A stretch of DNA of 64,000 nt from an uncultured Candidatus Entotheonella sp. (GTDB lineage Bacteria; Tectomicrobia; Entotheonellia; Entotheonellales; Entotheonellaceae): contig OX639990.1 of the NCBI GenBank assembly GCA_951828535.1, positions 45,300 to 109,299 on the forward strand. Reading direction: 5' to 3'. The notes beneath the pieces are model-generated. The model did not search any database. It had not been told where the DNA came from and saw only the letters and a list, made by a program, of their open reading frames with translations. This document shows, one piece after another, positions 44,098-54,011 of the stretch. Positions within the stretch are counted from its first letter, which is position 1, and the number at the start of each line of letters is the position of its first letter. The position numbers and the translations under genes were made by a program.

Positions 44098-45285
44098 CTA
44101 CTTGCCCTGCACGCCGCGCGGGTCGAAGGCGTCGCGCAGGCCGTCGCCGAGGTAGTTGAATGCCATGACGGTGACGAAAATCAGCGCGCCGGGGATGAGA
44201 ATCCACGGATGAAACTTGATCTGTGCAATGTCCATCGACAGCGCCAGCATGTTGCCCCAGGAGGCTTCCGGGTCCTGGATGCCGAGGCCGAGCAGGCTGA
44301 GGCCGGACTCGCCCAGGATGTACCCGGGGATGGACATGGTGGCTGAAACGATGGCGTAGGAGAGCGTGTTGGGCAGCACGTGGCGCACGATGACGAGGCG
44401 GTCCGGGACGCCCATGGCACGCGCGCTGGCCACGTAATCCATCGAGGCGATGGACAACACCAGGCCGCGGATGGTGCGCGCCAGCCCGGCCCAGCCGATG
44501 AAGCTGAGGATGGCGATGATGGCCACGTAGGTCTGAAACGACGACCAATTGGCGGGGATGGCAGCGCGCAGCGACAGCAGCAGGTAGAAGCCCGGTATCA
44601 GCATGAGCATTTCGCACAGGCGCTGGATGGCGATGTCCACACGCCCGCCGAAGTAGCCGGAGGCACCGCCCACCAGCATGCCGAGCACGAAGGTGATGGC
44701 TACGCCGATCAGCCCCACGGACAGCGAGATGCGCCCGCCGTAAAGCAGCCGCGACAGCACGTCGCGCCCGAAGTTGTCGGCACCGAGCAGGAAGAGCATG
44801 GGCCGGTTCGGGTCGTCCGGGTCGACGGCCTCCAGGCCGCGCAGGCCGAACAGGTGCACGCGGGTCTCGAACAGCCCCAGCAGGCGGTAGGAATCGCCCT
44901 TGACGAAAAAGCCTATCGGATACGTGGCACCGGGCGTTGAGCGGTACACCTTGCGCTGGTTCACGTCGAATTCATACGTGCTGTTGGTGAGGTAGGGCCA
45001 GCGCAGGCCGCTGCCGTCGGAAACGCGCAGCCAGGTGATCATTGGTGGGTGATACGCCTTCTTGCGGGCGCTGCTGGCGTAGTGATACGGGGCCAGAAAG
45101 TCGGCGAAGACGGCGCTGCCATAGAGTAGTACTAAGGTCCAGAAGCCGAGCATGGCCAAGCGGTTACGGCGCAGTCGGAACAGGGCGCGGCGCAGCGGCG
45201 AGCGCGACAGAGGCGGATCGCCGGAGGCTGTCCGGGGCGGCGCCTCTGCCGGGCGCGGTTGGCTGTGGGGCTCGACCTGTTGCAT
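44098..45285 (-). CDS. peptide ABC transporter permease (DppC/OppC/YejE type)
   Basis: About 395 residues. After an N-terminal extension and TM1, a periplasmic loop of about 100 residues (HPPMITWLRVSDGSGLRWPY, KGDSYRLLGLFETRVHLFG) resembles that of YejE, followed by the permease core LLGADNFGRDVLSRLLYGGR and SARAMGVPDRLVIVRHVLPN (the EAA loop that contacts the ATPase), and ESGLSLLGLGIQDPEASWG. ATG 45285 is chosen, while the in-frame TTG at 45294 overlaps the upstream stop. Last gene of the binding protein-permease-permease operon. Confidence 0.9.
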   Translation of the reverse strand: MQQVEPHSQPRPAEAPPRTASGDPPLSRSPLRRALFRLRRNRLAMLGFWTLVLLYGSAVFADFLAPYHYASSARKKAYHPPMITWLRVSDGSGLRWPYLTNSTYEFDVNQRKVYRSTPGATYPIGFFVKGDSYRLLGLFETRVHLFGLRGLEAVDPDDPNRPMLFLLGADNFGRDVLSRLLYGGRISLSVGLIGVAITFVLGMLVGGASGYFGGRVDIAIQRLCEMLMLIPGFYLLLSLRAAIPANWSSFQTYVAIIAILSFIGWAGLARTIRGLVLSIASMDYVASARAMGVPDRLVIVRHVLPNTLSYAIVSATMSIPGYILGESGLSLLGLGIQDPEASWGNMLALSMDIAQIKFHPWILIPGALIFVTVMAFNYLGDGLRDAFDPRGVQGK

Positions 45286-45290
45286 GGCTT

Positions 45291-47159
45291 TCAACCGTAG
45301 CTGATGCGGGGATCGACCCAGGCGAGCAGGATGTCGGCGAGCAAATTGCCGATGACCAGCAGCAGGGCGCTCACCAGCGAGCTCGCCATCACCAGATAAA
45401 TGTCGTAGGAGCGCACGGCCTTGAGCATGAGTTGGCCGATGCCGGGGTAGCTGAAGATGATCTCGACCAGTGCCGAGCCGCCGATCATAGCGGGCAACAG
45501 GGAGCCGAACCCGGCCACGAACGGCGTCATGGCGTTGCGCAGAATGTGCTTGTAGTTGACCACCGTATTGGACAGTCCCTTGGCCCGCGCGGTGACCACG
45601 AACGGCATGTTGCCCTTGTCCAGAAACTCCGCCCGCAGCACGCGCACCAGGCCGGCCATGGCGCCGGTGCCCAGCACCACCACCGGCAGCACCAGATGGC
45701 GGGCGAGGTCCATCATGCGCTCCCAGCGGCTCATCTCATAATAATTGGCCGAGGTCAGTCCGCCGATGGGAAACAGTTCGTACAGCAGGTGGCTGGGGCT
45801 GAAGTCGTACGTCAGGGTAATGGCGTAGAGCAGCAGCAACGCGAAGAAGAATGACGGGATCGCCATGCCCATATAAGCCATGAAGCCGAAGACCTTGTCG
45901 CTCGTCGAGTACGGATGGGTGGCCGAGTAGATGCCGATGGGCAACGCCAGCAGCCAGGTGAACAGGATGGCGAAAACGTTCAGCAGCACGGTGTTTTTCA
46001 GGAACGGCCACATGGTGGCCCACACCGGCTGGCGGTTCTCGATAGACCTGCCGAAATTGGGCACGCCGATGCTGAAACCGCTGCCGGCCTTGACGAGGCG
46101 GATTTCGTCCACCCGCAGGGAGCCGGGGGCGTCGCTGCGAAAGGTGATGGCGCCCATGCGAGTGGTATCGACGCCGGCCGCCTGCAGGTCGGCGAGAGGC
46201 ACGTAAACGGTACGGGTCGCGTTGGCAGGCAGGGCGACCGGCGTTTCGTAGCCGCCGTCCGCGGCGTCGTGCAGGCCGACGCTGACGGTCATGTCCTGTG
46301 CCGGCGGCGGCAGAACCGTGAACTCGACGCGGTCGCAGCGGCCAGGGTCGAGCAGGCCGTCGGGGAACTGATTGCGTAACAAGGCCTGACGCTTGCTCGG
46401 ATCAAGGGTGTGGCGGCTGGTGGCCAGTGGTGTGTCGCCGGCGAGCCAAGTGGCTTGCAACTCCGCCGGCATGCCGCCGTATTGTTGCGCGAAAAGCATG
46501 AACCCTCTGAGGCGTCGCCGGGCGACACTGAAGCGGGCGTAATCGGCGTCCGACAGGGTGATCGAGGTTGGTTTATCGGTGGCGATGAAGCGTCGTTCGA
46601 CCAATGCCTTGCCGTCCTCGTCCTGAATTCGCAGGAAAACGTCCGCGCCGGCAGCCGTGTCGTTGCGCAATTCCATTTCCAGTGCCTGGAAGTCCGCGAC
46701 GGCCCAGTGGTTGCTGGGATGTTCGCTCGCCGCATTGGGGTTGTCCGTCTTGCCTAGCACGCCCATGTCGCCGGGCGCGTGGAAGTTGAATGCCAGAGCG
46801 AAGGAGCCCTCGTCCCGCAGCCGGACGTGGATGGGCGTGGCGTCCCCTCGAACGGCGTAGGCATCGCGGTTGTCGGCCAGCGTGTCGTATTCAAAATCGC
46901 CGATGCGGACCCGCTCGTTGGCGAAGCGCACGTCGAACAGGACGCCCCGAAGCCAGCGCACGTATTGCGTGATCCAGCCTTTGTCGGCGCCGAATTCACG
47001 TTTCCACTGGCGCAGTTGCCGCTGGTCGAGGTCGGGCTGCAAGGCCCACTGGTCGAAAAAATCACCGGGCGCGATCTGAATTATCATGAAAATGACGAAG
47101 GTAAGGCCGAGGAGCAGTGGGATGGTGATGAGCAGGCGCTGGACGATGTAGGTGTACAT
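45291..47159 (-). CDS. peptide ABC transporter permease (DppB/OppB type) with large periplasmic insertion
   Basis: 622 residues, twice the usual DppB length. The N-terminal TM1 (RLLITIPLLLGLTFVIFMII) and APGDFF are followed at about residue 80 by an extra domain of nearly 290 residues on the periplasmic side. The normal permease resumes at PNFGRSIENRQPVWATMW with five more helices, and the EAA loop VVTARAKGLSNTVVNYKHIL is intact. The insertion has beta-rich segments (FALAFNFHAPGDM, LEMELRNDTAAGADVFLRIQ, VYVPLADLQAAGVDTTRMGA) reminiscent of galactose-binding/CIA30-like beta sandwiches. It lies between the binding lipoprotein and the second permease gene. Confidence 0.88.
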   Translation of the reverse strand: MYTYIVQRLLITIPLLLGLTFVIFMIIQIAPGDFFDQWALQPDLDQRQLRQWKREFGADKGWITQYVRWLRGVLFDVRFANERVRIGDFEYDTLADNRDAYAVRGDATPIHVRLRDEGSFALAFNFHAPGDMGVLGKTDNPNAASEHPSNHWAVADFQALEMELRNDTAAGADVFLRIQDEDGKALVERRFIATDKPTSITLSDADYARFSVARRRLRGFMLFAQQYGGMPAELQATWLAGDTPLATSRHTLDPSKRQALLRNQFPDGLLDPGRCDRVEFTVLPPPAQDMTVSVGLHDAADGGYETPVALPANATRTVYVPLADLQAAGVDTTRMGAITFRSDAPGSLRVDEIRLVKAGSGFSIGVPNFGRSIENRQPVWATMWPFLKNTVLLNVFAILFTWLLALPIGIYSATHPYSTSDKVFGFMAYMGMAIPSFFFALLLLYAITLTYDFSPSHLLYELFPIGGLTSANYYEMSRWERMMDLARHLVLPVVVLGTGAMAGLVRVLRAEFLDKGNMPFVVTARAKGLSNTVVNYKHILRNAMTPFVAGFGSLLPAMIGGSALVEIIFSYPGIGQLMLKAVRSYDIYLVMASSLVSALLLVIGNLLADILLAWVDPRISYG

Positions 47160-47218
47160 AGACGGGGCTCTTCGTTATCGAGATGCGGGCAAGGTTTCAA
47201 ACCCGCCCGTCTGTCGCT

Positions 47219-47258
47219 CCTCCCTCTCCCTTGGCGGGAGAGGGTTGGGGTGAGGGGG
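47219..47258. repeat. CTCCCTC...GGGGTGAGGG dispersed repeat, copy 2
   Basis: CCTCCCTCTCCCTTGGCGGG followed by AGAGGGTTGGGGTGAGGGGG, an inverted repeat like 37255-37296, sits between the binding protein stop and the permease start. Its stem-loop could reduce downstream transcription and so set a higher binding-protein to permease ratio. Confidence 0.8.
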
Positions 47259-49067
47259 CTACCGCACGTAAAGGTAGCGCACATCGTACAGGCCGTACAG
47301 CGTCGGCGTCACGTTGCCGTAATTATTGCGCACCGCGGTGATGCGCTCGGCGAGGGCAGTGTAGACGACCGGCAGGTTGTCGGACGCGACCTGCTGGAAC
47401 TCGTGGTAGATGGCATAGCGTTTTGCCTCGTTCATCTCGCGGCTGCCGCGCACGAACAAATCGTTGATGGCCGCTTCCCACGGGGTGGCCGGCGCCTCCT
47501 GCAGGGGGTACCAGAGGTGCAGGCGCTCCGACGAATGCCACAGGTTGATAGCGCCGTGCGGTTCCACGCCGCCGGTGAAACCGATGACGATGGCCTCCCA
47601 GTCGTACGTGCTAACCAGTTGTGACACCAGCGAGTTGAATTCCATGAAGCGCGTATTGGCCTGGATGCCGACCTTGGCGAGATCCTGTTTCAGCAACGTG
47701 CAGACCTTCTCCCGGACATCGTTGCCGGAATTCGTCGCCAGCGTGAAGGAAAGGGTGTTGCCCTCGTCGTCTTCTCGGAAGCCGTCGCCATCCAGGTCGA
47801 ACCAGCCGAGGCCGTCGAGCAGGTCATTGGCGCGCTTCAGGTCGTAGGCGTACTTGGTGACGTCCGGGTTGTGGAACGGCCCCGCCGCCGGGCTGATGGC
47901 GGCCCATTGCGGGTACCCCAGGCCGTTCATGACGTTGTCGATGATGCTGTCTTTGTCCACGCTGTGGGCGACAACCCGACGGAAATCCCGATTCGTGAAC
48001 CACTTCAGTTTGGCCGGCTCGACGAACGCCCGGTCGTTGTCGGGATTCTTGCCCCGGTTCTGGTTGAAAGCCAGGAAGGTCGTGCCGAAATTCGGCCCCT
48101 GCCGGTGCAGGGTAAAGTTTTTGGCAGCCTCCTCCGGCTTCAGCACCGGGTACTGATCCCCCGTGACGCCGAGGATATCGGTCTCGCCCGCTTGGAATTT
48201 AAGAACCGCCGCGGCGATGTCCTGAACCACCAGATAGACGACCTGATCCAGATAGGGCAGGGCATTGCCCGCGTCGTCCGTCTTCCAGTAATGCGGGTTC
48301 TTGCGCAGCACAATGCGCTCGCCGACGTCGTACCGCGCGATAGTGAACGGCCCCGTGCCGATGATCTCGCCGGGATCGGTGCCCACGTCCCAGGTCGAGG
48401 TGAAGCTGCCGTCGTCGACGTGCTTTGCCAGAATGTGCTTGGGGTAGATGGGGGTGCCGATCGTGCGCAGGAACGGCGCAAAGGGTACGGGCAGGGTGAA
48501 CCGCACTGCGTGGTCATCGATCTTGGCGACGGCGATCTGCCCGCGTTGCCATTCCTGGGTGGCCTCGTCGAGGTAGCGGATTGTCAGGCCGGGTCGTGCC
48601 GACGCAGGAATGTCGTCGTTGTAGATGATGCGTTGGAAGGTGAAGACAACGTCGTCGGCCGTAAAGGGCGCGCCGTCGGACCACTTGATGCCTTGGCGCA
48701 GGTAAAACGTCCACACCAGGCCGTCCTCGGAGGTTTCCCAGCGTTCGGCGAGATTGCCTTGCATCTGGGAGGTCAGCCAGGAGGATTCGGTCAGGCCCTC
48801 GAACAGATACCCGAGAATCTCGGTGGACGACGTTTCCGTCGAGATCGCCAGGTTGAAGGTCTTTGGCCCGCTGATCGTGGAGTGCGTCAGCGAGCCGCCC
48901 GGTTTACCAACCTCGTAGCGGAACTCGGTGGCGTTTTGCTTCAGCCGCTCAAGCAGCGCGTCGCCGCTGTTTCCCTGGCTGAACGCCATCCCGCCGCAGC
49001 CGATTATCAGTAGCCCGAATGTCAGTAATGAAAGCCCTCTCCTGAAACGCCTTGCCACGGTGAGCAT
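47259..49067 (-). CDS. peptide ABC transporter substrate-binding lipoprotein
   Basis: 602 residues. The signal peptide MLTVARRFRRGLSLLTFGLL ends in the lipobox IIGCGG. The family-5 binding protein body shows GYLFEGLTESSWLTSQMQGN, WTFYLRQGIKWSDGAPFTAD, GTGPFTIARYDVGERIVLRK and VAHSVDKDSIIDNVMNGLGY. ATG 49067 has GGGAGAA upstream, and the long in-frame extension upstream lacks one. It heads the operon with the two permeases and is paralogous to 18214-20106. No ATPase gene is in the window. Confidence 0.92.
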   Translation of the reverse strand: MLTVARRFRRGLSLLTFGLLIIGCGGMAFSQGNSGDALLERLKQNATEFRYEVGKPGGSLTHSTISGPKTFNLAISTETSSTEILGYLFEGLTESSWLTSQMQGNLAERWETSEDGLVWTFYLRQGIKWSDGAPFTADDVVFTFQRIIYNDDIPASARPGLTIRYLDEATQEWQRGQIAVAKIDDHAVRFTLPVPFAPFLRTIGTPIYPKHILAKHVDDGSFTSTWDVGTDPGEIIGTGPFTIARYDVGERIVLRKNPHYWKTDDAGNALPYLDQVVYLVVQDIAAAVLKFQAGETDILGVTGDQYPVLKPEEAAKNFTLHRQGPNFGTTFLAFNQNRGKNPDNDRAFVEPAKLKWFTNRDFRRVVAHSVDKDSIIDNVMNGLGYPQWAAISPAAGPFHNPDVTKYAYDLKRANDLLDGLGWFDLDGDGFREDDEGNTLSFTLATNSGNDVREKVCTLLKQDLAKVGIQANTRFMEFNSLVSQLVSTYDWEAIVIGFTGGVEPHGAINLWHSSERLHLWYPLQEAPATPWEAAINDLFVRGSREMNEAKRYAIYHEFQQVASDNLPVVYTALAERITAVRNNYGNVTPTLYGLYDVRYLYVR

Positions 49068-49236
49068 AGGTTCTCCCGCCTTGTGGTATGGTGTGTCGTG
49101 ATGTGTTTCCGGCAACGCATGCGCCCCCAGCCATCCTGGCAAGTGCCGAGGCTTGCTGTCAAGACCCACATGGTACCTGCCTCCCCTAACAGGTAGTGTC
49201 TCGTCTGGATTCCCCTGATTTACGAAAAGGTTCCCT

Positions 49237-50046
49237 GTGCAAGATGTCATTCTTCATAACGAGCCGTGGATACGCCTGAGCGGCTTTGGAGTCGTCTTCC
49301 TGGCGATGGCGTTGGCGGAGCGCTGGGCGCCGCGGCGCCAGTCAGGCACGGCAACCGCACCGCGATGGATCGCCAATCTGGGGCTGGTGGTGGTAGACAG
49401 TCTGGTGCTGCGCTTGTTGTCGGCGGCTTCAGCCGTGGGTACGGCCTTGGCCGTCGAGGCGCAGGGTTGGGGGATGTTCAACCACCTGCTCCGGACGCCC
49501 CCTTGGTTAGAGGGTCTGGTTGCGGTGGTGTTGCTGGATTTCGCCATTTACCTGCAGCACGTCCTGTTCCACGCCGTGCCGCTGCTGTGGCGTTTCCATC
49601 GGGTGCACCACAGCGACCGCGATTTCGACGTGACCACCGGGGTGCGATTTCATCCGGTCGAAATCCTGCTTTCTCTGATTTACAAAATGGGCCTCGTGGC
49701 TGCCCTTGGCTTGCCGGCGATAGCCGTCCTCGTGTTCGAGGTCATCCTCAACGCCACCAGCCTGTTCAACCACGCCAACGTGTTGCTGCCCGTCGGGGTG
49801 GACCGGGTGCTGAGATGGTTCCTGGTGACGCCTGACATGCACCGAATACATCACTCGCCCCTGCGCGTGGAAACCGACAGCAATTTCGGATTCAACCTGC
49901 CCTGGTGGGACCGTCTCTTCGGCACCTACCGCGCCCAGCCAGCAGCCGGCCATACCGCAATGGCCATCGGCCTCGATGACGTCCGCCAACCCGAACGCTG
50001 GCCGTTCCTCGGCCTGCTGGCGATGCCGTTTTGGCGCAGCTTGTAG
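49237..50046 (+). CDS. sterol desaturase/fatty acid hydroxylase family membrane enzyme
   Basis: 269-residue integral membrane di-iron protein. The histidine motifs are HVLFH, HRVHH and HRIHH, arranged as in the fatty-acid hydroxylase superfamily, with at least four hydrophobic helices. It would hydroxylate or desaturate a lipid using O2. The GTG start at 49237 has AAGG upstream. It is divergent from the peptide-binding protein and convergent with the Fic gene. Confidence 0.88.
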   Translation: MQDVILHNEPWIRLSGFGVVFLAMALAERWAPRRQSGTATAPRWIANLGLVVVDSLVLRLLSAASAVGTALAVEAQGWGMFNHLLRTPPWLEGLVAVVLLDFAIYLQHVLFHAVPLLWRFHRVHHSDRDFDVTTGVRFHPVEILLSLIYKMGLVAALGLPAIAVLVFEVILNATSLFNHANVLLPVGVDRVLRWFLVTPDMHRIHHSPLRVETDSNFGFNLPWWDRLFGTYRAQPAAGHTAMAIGLDDVRQPERWPFLGLLAMPFWRSL

Positions 50047-50073
50047 CTTTGTAGGTCGAATTAGCCGCAGGTG

Positions 50074-51320
50074 TCATCCGACATTCCGTTGACGGTGGCG
50101 TTTGAGCAGTTGGGACAAGACGGCCATGGCGGGATGGTTGGCCGAAACCGCTGACGGCAGGTTTTCGTATCTGTCTAGCAGTTCGGATTCCGAAAGCTGC
50201 TGAGGCCAATGCAGATTGAGAGTGATGATACGATTTCTTTCGATTCTGATGGCGCCAAGGTCCAACAAATAGAATACGTCTCTGCTCCATGCGCGCCCGG
50301 GGTATTTGAGGTTGCGGTATTCACTTACGGTACGTAGGAACAGATCTCCCGAGTCCGGCGTAGGCGAATCAAGCAAAGTTTCCAGGATGTGCAACTGGCG
50401 CTCGGCCAGGACTCGGCGACGTGGGCTGTGTAGCTTCCCAAACAGCGACTGGGCAAACTGTCGAAACAGGGTTCGCCTGTTGTGATCCGCAATACTGTCG
50501 GCCACAGCGTTGCATCGCGCGGACACCGCCGGCAGGGCAAATCTAAGAAAGGGCGTCAGGTCGTGGCCTTTCTGGCGGGATTCGACCATTGCCGCCAAAT
50601 AGCCATCTTTGTGCTCGTGGTAGTAATTCGACAGGCTGACCATTACGAAGCCGCTGACGCCCGCCTGCCTCAGCATGAACGCCTCCAGAGCGCGACACGT
50701 ACGCCCGTTGCCATCCCCAAAAGGGTGCATTGCGCCAATATGATAGTGAGCGGCGAGGGCTTGAATGATACGGTCATGTTGCCGGAATTCACCGGCAATC
50801 GCGGCACAAAGGCCACCGAAGGCAACTTGGCACTGGTCCCCCCCTCGGCTCCGCGGCAGCGCGGAGTCCCGAACGTAACGTTCCAGTCCGCTGGTCGCAG
50901 CGCTCCCGGCTCGCAGCGGTCATCGTCACAGCCGGTCACCATGCGGCGGTGGATATCCAGCACCAACTCGGTGGTGATGGGCTGGTCAGTCGGTTGGGAG
51001 CGCAACCAGCGGTAGGTGGCATCAGCGGCCCGTAGCTGGCGTTGCGAACGCGTGAGATCGACGTCTGGGGGAACCTGGCTTGCCAGGGCTATTTCTTGTT
51101 CCTCGTCGGTGAACTCGGCGCCCTCGATGCGAGAGGTGCCGGCGGCTTCAAGGCGCAATTGCTCCTCATGGACCTGCTCAATCCATTGTTGCAGGTACGG
51201 CAGTCGATTGAGGACGCCGGCGGCACTTCTGGCTTCAATTAACTGGTCAAGAATGGCTGTCGTCTCGTACGACATCCACCGCTGCGGCAGGGTATAGAGG
51301 CTGGTCGTTTCAGAGGCCAT
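50074..51320 (-). pseudogene. Fic/DOC family AMP-transferase, frameshifted at a G7 tract
   Basis: The upstream frame encodes a Fic N-terminal region with the auto-inhibitory class II motif TSRIEG and helices typical of the Fic_N domain. It fails after AEGG. The next frame continues DQCQVAFGGLCAAIAGEFRQ and has the active-site loop HPFGDGNGRT followed by a C-terminal winged-helix-like part. The break is a run of seven G on the coding strand (C7 at 50838-50844), and one added G restores the full protein of about 415 residues. Fic proteins add AMP to target hydroxyls. This could be a phase-variable gene, a true pseudogene or a sequencing indel. Confidence 0.85.
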
Positions 51321-51403
51321 TTCCGCTTCATTTCCATCAATGTTCAATATCTACGCGGACATTATGGAACGAAACGCATTTTCATTTCCCACTCATTTCC
51401 GTT

Positions 51404-52777
51404 TCATTTCTCCCCTGACAGCGTCTCAAAATACTTCACGAACGCCCGCATGCCGCCGCTGGCCTGGCCCCAATCGAAGTTCTCGTTGGGGGCGTGGTAG
51501 CCGTGTTCCGGCAGGCTGAGGCCGAGGAAGACGATGGGGACCTTCAGCAGCGTGTCGAGGGTGACCACGGCACCGATGGAGCCGCCCTCGCGGATGAAGC
51601 TGGGGGACATGCCGAAGCCGAATTCCACCGCTTGGCGCACCGCGTCGCCGTAGAAGCCGGTGAACTCGCCGAGGTAGGGAACCAGGGTGCCGCCGGGGGT
51701 GATGCGTACGTCGGGGTTGAGACGGCCGACGAAATCGCGCGTCAATTCCAGAATGCGGTCCGGGTTCTGATCGGGCACCAGCCGCATGCTGATCTTGGCT
51801 TCCGCCTCATGGGGCACGATGGTCTTGATACCCGGCCCTTGGTAACCGCCGCTGATGCCGTGCACCTCGAAGGTCGGCTCGCTCCAGATGGCTTGCACAA
51901 TCTGCCGCACGTCGTCGCTGCGCAGGTCGTGCAGGCCGTGGGCCAGCCGGAAGCCGTCCAGATCAAAGCCGCTGCCCAGAAAGTGGGTCAGTTCGTCGCT
52001 GCTGAGGCGCTGCACGTCCTCGTAAAAGCCGGGAATGCTGACGCGCCCGGTGCGCGCCTCGTAGCAGCAGGCGATCAGCTCGGCCAACTCGCCGATGGGG
52101 TTGCGCGCGGCGCCGCCGGTGAGGCCGGAGTGGCTGTCTTTGCTGCCGGTCTCCAGGCGCCATTGCATGGTCAGCATGCCGCGCAGGCCGTAGGGCACCG
52201 CGGGCTTTTCCGGTGACAGCCAGATGGTGTCGGACACCAGCACAGACTGGCAGGCCAGGGCTTCCCGCTTCTGCTGCACGAAGTGCTCGAAGTTGGGGCT
52301 GCCGATCTCTTCCTCCAACTCCCAGATGAACTGGAAATTCACCGGCAATCCCTGTTGCGACGCGAAGCGGGCCGCCATCAGCGCGGTGAGCGCCGGGCCT
52401 TTGTCGTCCGTGGTGCCGCGACCCAGGTAGCGGTCGCCCTGACGCTGGAACAGGAACGGCTCGCTCTCCCACTGCGGCTCGTTGGCGGGCTGCACGTCCA
52501 TGTGGTTATAAATGGCCACTGTCGGGTAGTCCGAATTGGCGGTGATGTTCCCGAAAACAACGGGATTGCCCGGCGTTTCGACGATCTCAGCCTCAGCCCC
52601 GCACGCCCGCAGAATCTCGACCGCCCGCTCCGCCCCGCGCCGGATGTCGTCAGCGTGCGCCGGGTCCATGCTCACCGTGGGAATCTCCACCAGGTCGCGC
52701 AACCAACTCTCGAATTCCTCGCGCACGGCGGGGATGGTGCGGTCCAGATCAGCATAGAGTTGCGGGGGCGTGGGCAT
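51404..52777 (-). CDS. M20-family dipeptidase/peptidase
   Basis: 457-residue zinc peptidase of the M20 (ArgE/DapE/carboxypeptidase) family. Metal ligands and catalytic residues are in the right order: [28 protein letters not shown], and the C-terminal HGYHAPNE. The lid domain motif [14 protein letters not shown] is present. ATG 52777 follows AAGGAGA with seven-base spacing. Upstream in-frame sequence is not homologous. Probably cleaves short peptides in the cytoplasm. Confidence 0.92.
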   Translation of the reverse strand: MPTPPQLYADLDRTIPAVREEFESWLRDLVEIPTVSMDPAHADDIRRGAERAVEILRACGAEAEIVETPGNPVVFGNITANSDYPTVAIYNHMDVQPANEPQWESEPFLFQRQGDRYLGRGTTDDKGPALTALMAARFASQQGLPVNFQFIWELEEEIGSPNFEHFVQQKREALACQSVLVSDTIWLSPEKPAVPYGLRGMLTMQWRLETGSKDSHSGLTGGAARNPIGELAELIACCYEARTGRVSIPGFYEDVQRLSSDELTHFLGSGFDLDGFRLAHGLHDLRSDDVRQIVQAIWSEPTFEVHGISGGYQGPGIKTIVPHEAEAKISMRLVPDQNPDRILELTRDFVGRLNPDVRITPGGTLVPYLGEFTGFYGDAVRQAVEFGFGMSPSFIREGGSIGAVVTLDTLLKVPIVFLGLSLPEHGYHAPNENFDWGQASGGMRAFVKYFETLSGEK

Positions 52778-52969
52778 GCGAAGTCTCCTTTTGCAGGGGT
52801 GTGTGCGGGCGCCGCGGCGGGGCGTCCCAGGACGTGCGGCGACTATAGCACGGGCAATTAGAGTGGCGCTATAATGGCCGCCGTACAGGAATCTGAGACC
52901 GCAGAACGCACGGCCCAACACCAACTTCGCCGCGCCTCGTTCACTGCCCCCGCTAATATGGAGATTACC

Positions 52970-53953
52970 GTGGCAAACAAAATCGTCTTTTCTCCCCCGT
53001 TCCCGCCCTCGATCATGGATGTGGCTCGTGCCATGGCGCCAGCCGATTTCGACTTCCAGATCGTTGCCCAGGACGACCCCAACTTTGCGCAGGCTATTCA
53101 GGACGCCGACTACTTCATGGGCTTCCCACGCGAGCACATGGGGCAGTCGTTTTACGACACGGCGCCCAATCTGAAGCTCGTGCAGCTCATCAGCGCCGGT
53201 TACGACCGTCTCGACGTGGATGCTGCCCGGCAGGCGCGTGTGCCGGTGGCCAACAACGGCGGTTCCAATTCGGTGGCCGTTGCCGAGCACACCATGATGC
53301 TCATTCTCGCCGTGTATAAACAGGTCGTCCGCGACCACAACAACGTCGTCAACGGCAAGTGGCGGGTGGGGGATTTCGCCGACCTGCGCATCTACGAGCT
53401 GGCCGGCAAGACGCTTGGCATCGTCGGCTTGGGCACCATCGGCAAGAAGGTGGCGCGCCGCGCCCAGGCTTTCGACATGCAGGTGCTGTACTACGATGCC
53501 TTCCGTCTCAGCGAGGACCAGGCAGACGCCCTTGGTGTGCGCTACGTGCTCTTCCCCGAACTGCTGCGCACCTCGGACGTGGTCAGCCTGCACATGCCGC
53601 TGAACGAGCAGACCCGCAACATGATGGGCGCCCGCGAGTTCGCCACCATGAAGAACGACGCCATTTTCATCAATACCTGTCGCGGGCCCGTGGTGAACGA
53701 GGAGGCGCTGCACCACGCCCTGACCAGCGGCCAGATTGCCGCTGCCGGCCTCGACGTATTGGTGGAAGAGCCGCCGCCGACCGATCACCCGCTGTTCGCC
53801 TTGGATAATGTCACCTTCACGCCGCATACCGCCGGCCCGACGCTGGAAAACTGGACCAAGGCGTTCCGCAACGGCTTCGACAACATCCAGCGGGTCGCCG
53901 CCGGCCGGCAGCCCATGTGGGTCATCCCCGAACTGCGCGAGCCGGTTTTGTAG
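52970..53953 (+). CDS. D-isomer specific 2-hydroxyacid dehydrogenase
   Basis: 327-residue NAD-dependent oxidoreductase of the D-2-hydroxyacid family. Rossmann motif [16 protein letters not shown], substrate-binding [13 protein letters not shown] and [13 protein letters not shown], catalytic Arg in [10 protein letters not shown], and His in TPHTAG. GTG 52970 has GGAG six bases upstream, while the ATG at 52958 lies inside that site, so GTG is preferred. It is divergent from the M20 peptidase gene. Substrate unknown. Confidence 0.9.
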   Translation: MANKIVFSPPFPPSIMDVARAMAPADFDFQIVAQDDPNFAQAIQDADYFMGFPREHMGQSFYDTAPNLKLVQLISAGYDRLDVDAARQARVPVANNGGSNSVAVAEHTMMLILAVYKQVVRDHNNVVNGKWRVGDFADLRIYELAGKTLGIVGLGTIGKKVARRAQAFDMQVLYYDAFRLSEDQADALGVRYVLFPELLRTSDVVSLHMPLNEQTRNMMGAREFATMKNDAIFINTCRGPVVNEEALHHALTSGQIAAAGLDVLVEEPPPTDHPLFALDNVTFTPHTAGPTLENWTKAFRNGFDNIQRVAAGRQPMWVIPELREPVL

Positions 53954-54011
53954 CCGGTACCCGTCGGCGCGTGCGACCCGAACAGGCCCCGCCACGAGGA
54001 TCGAACGACGC

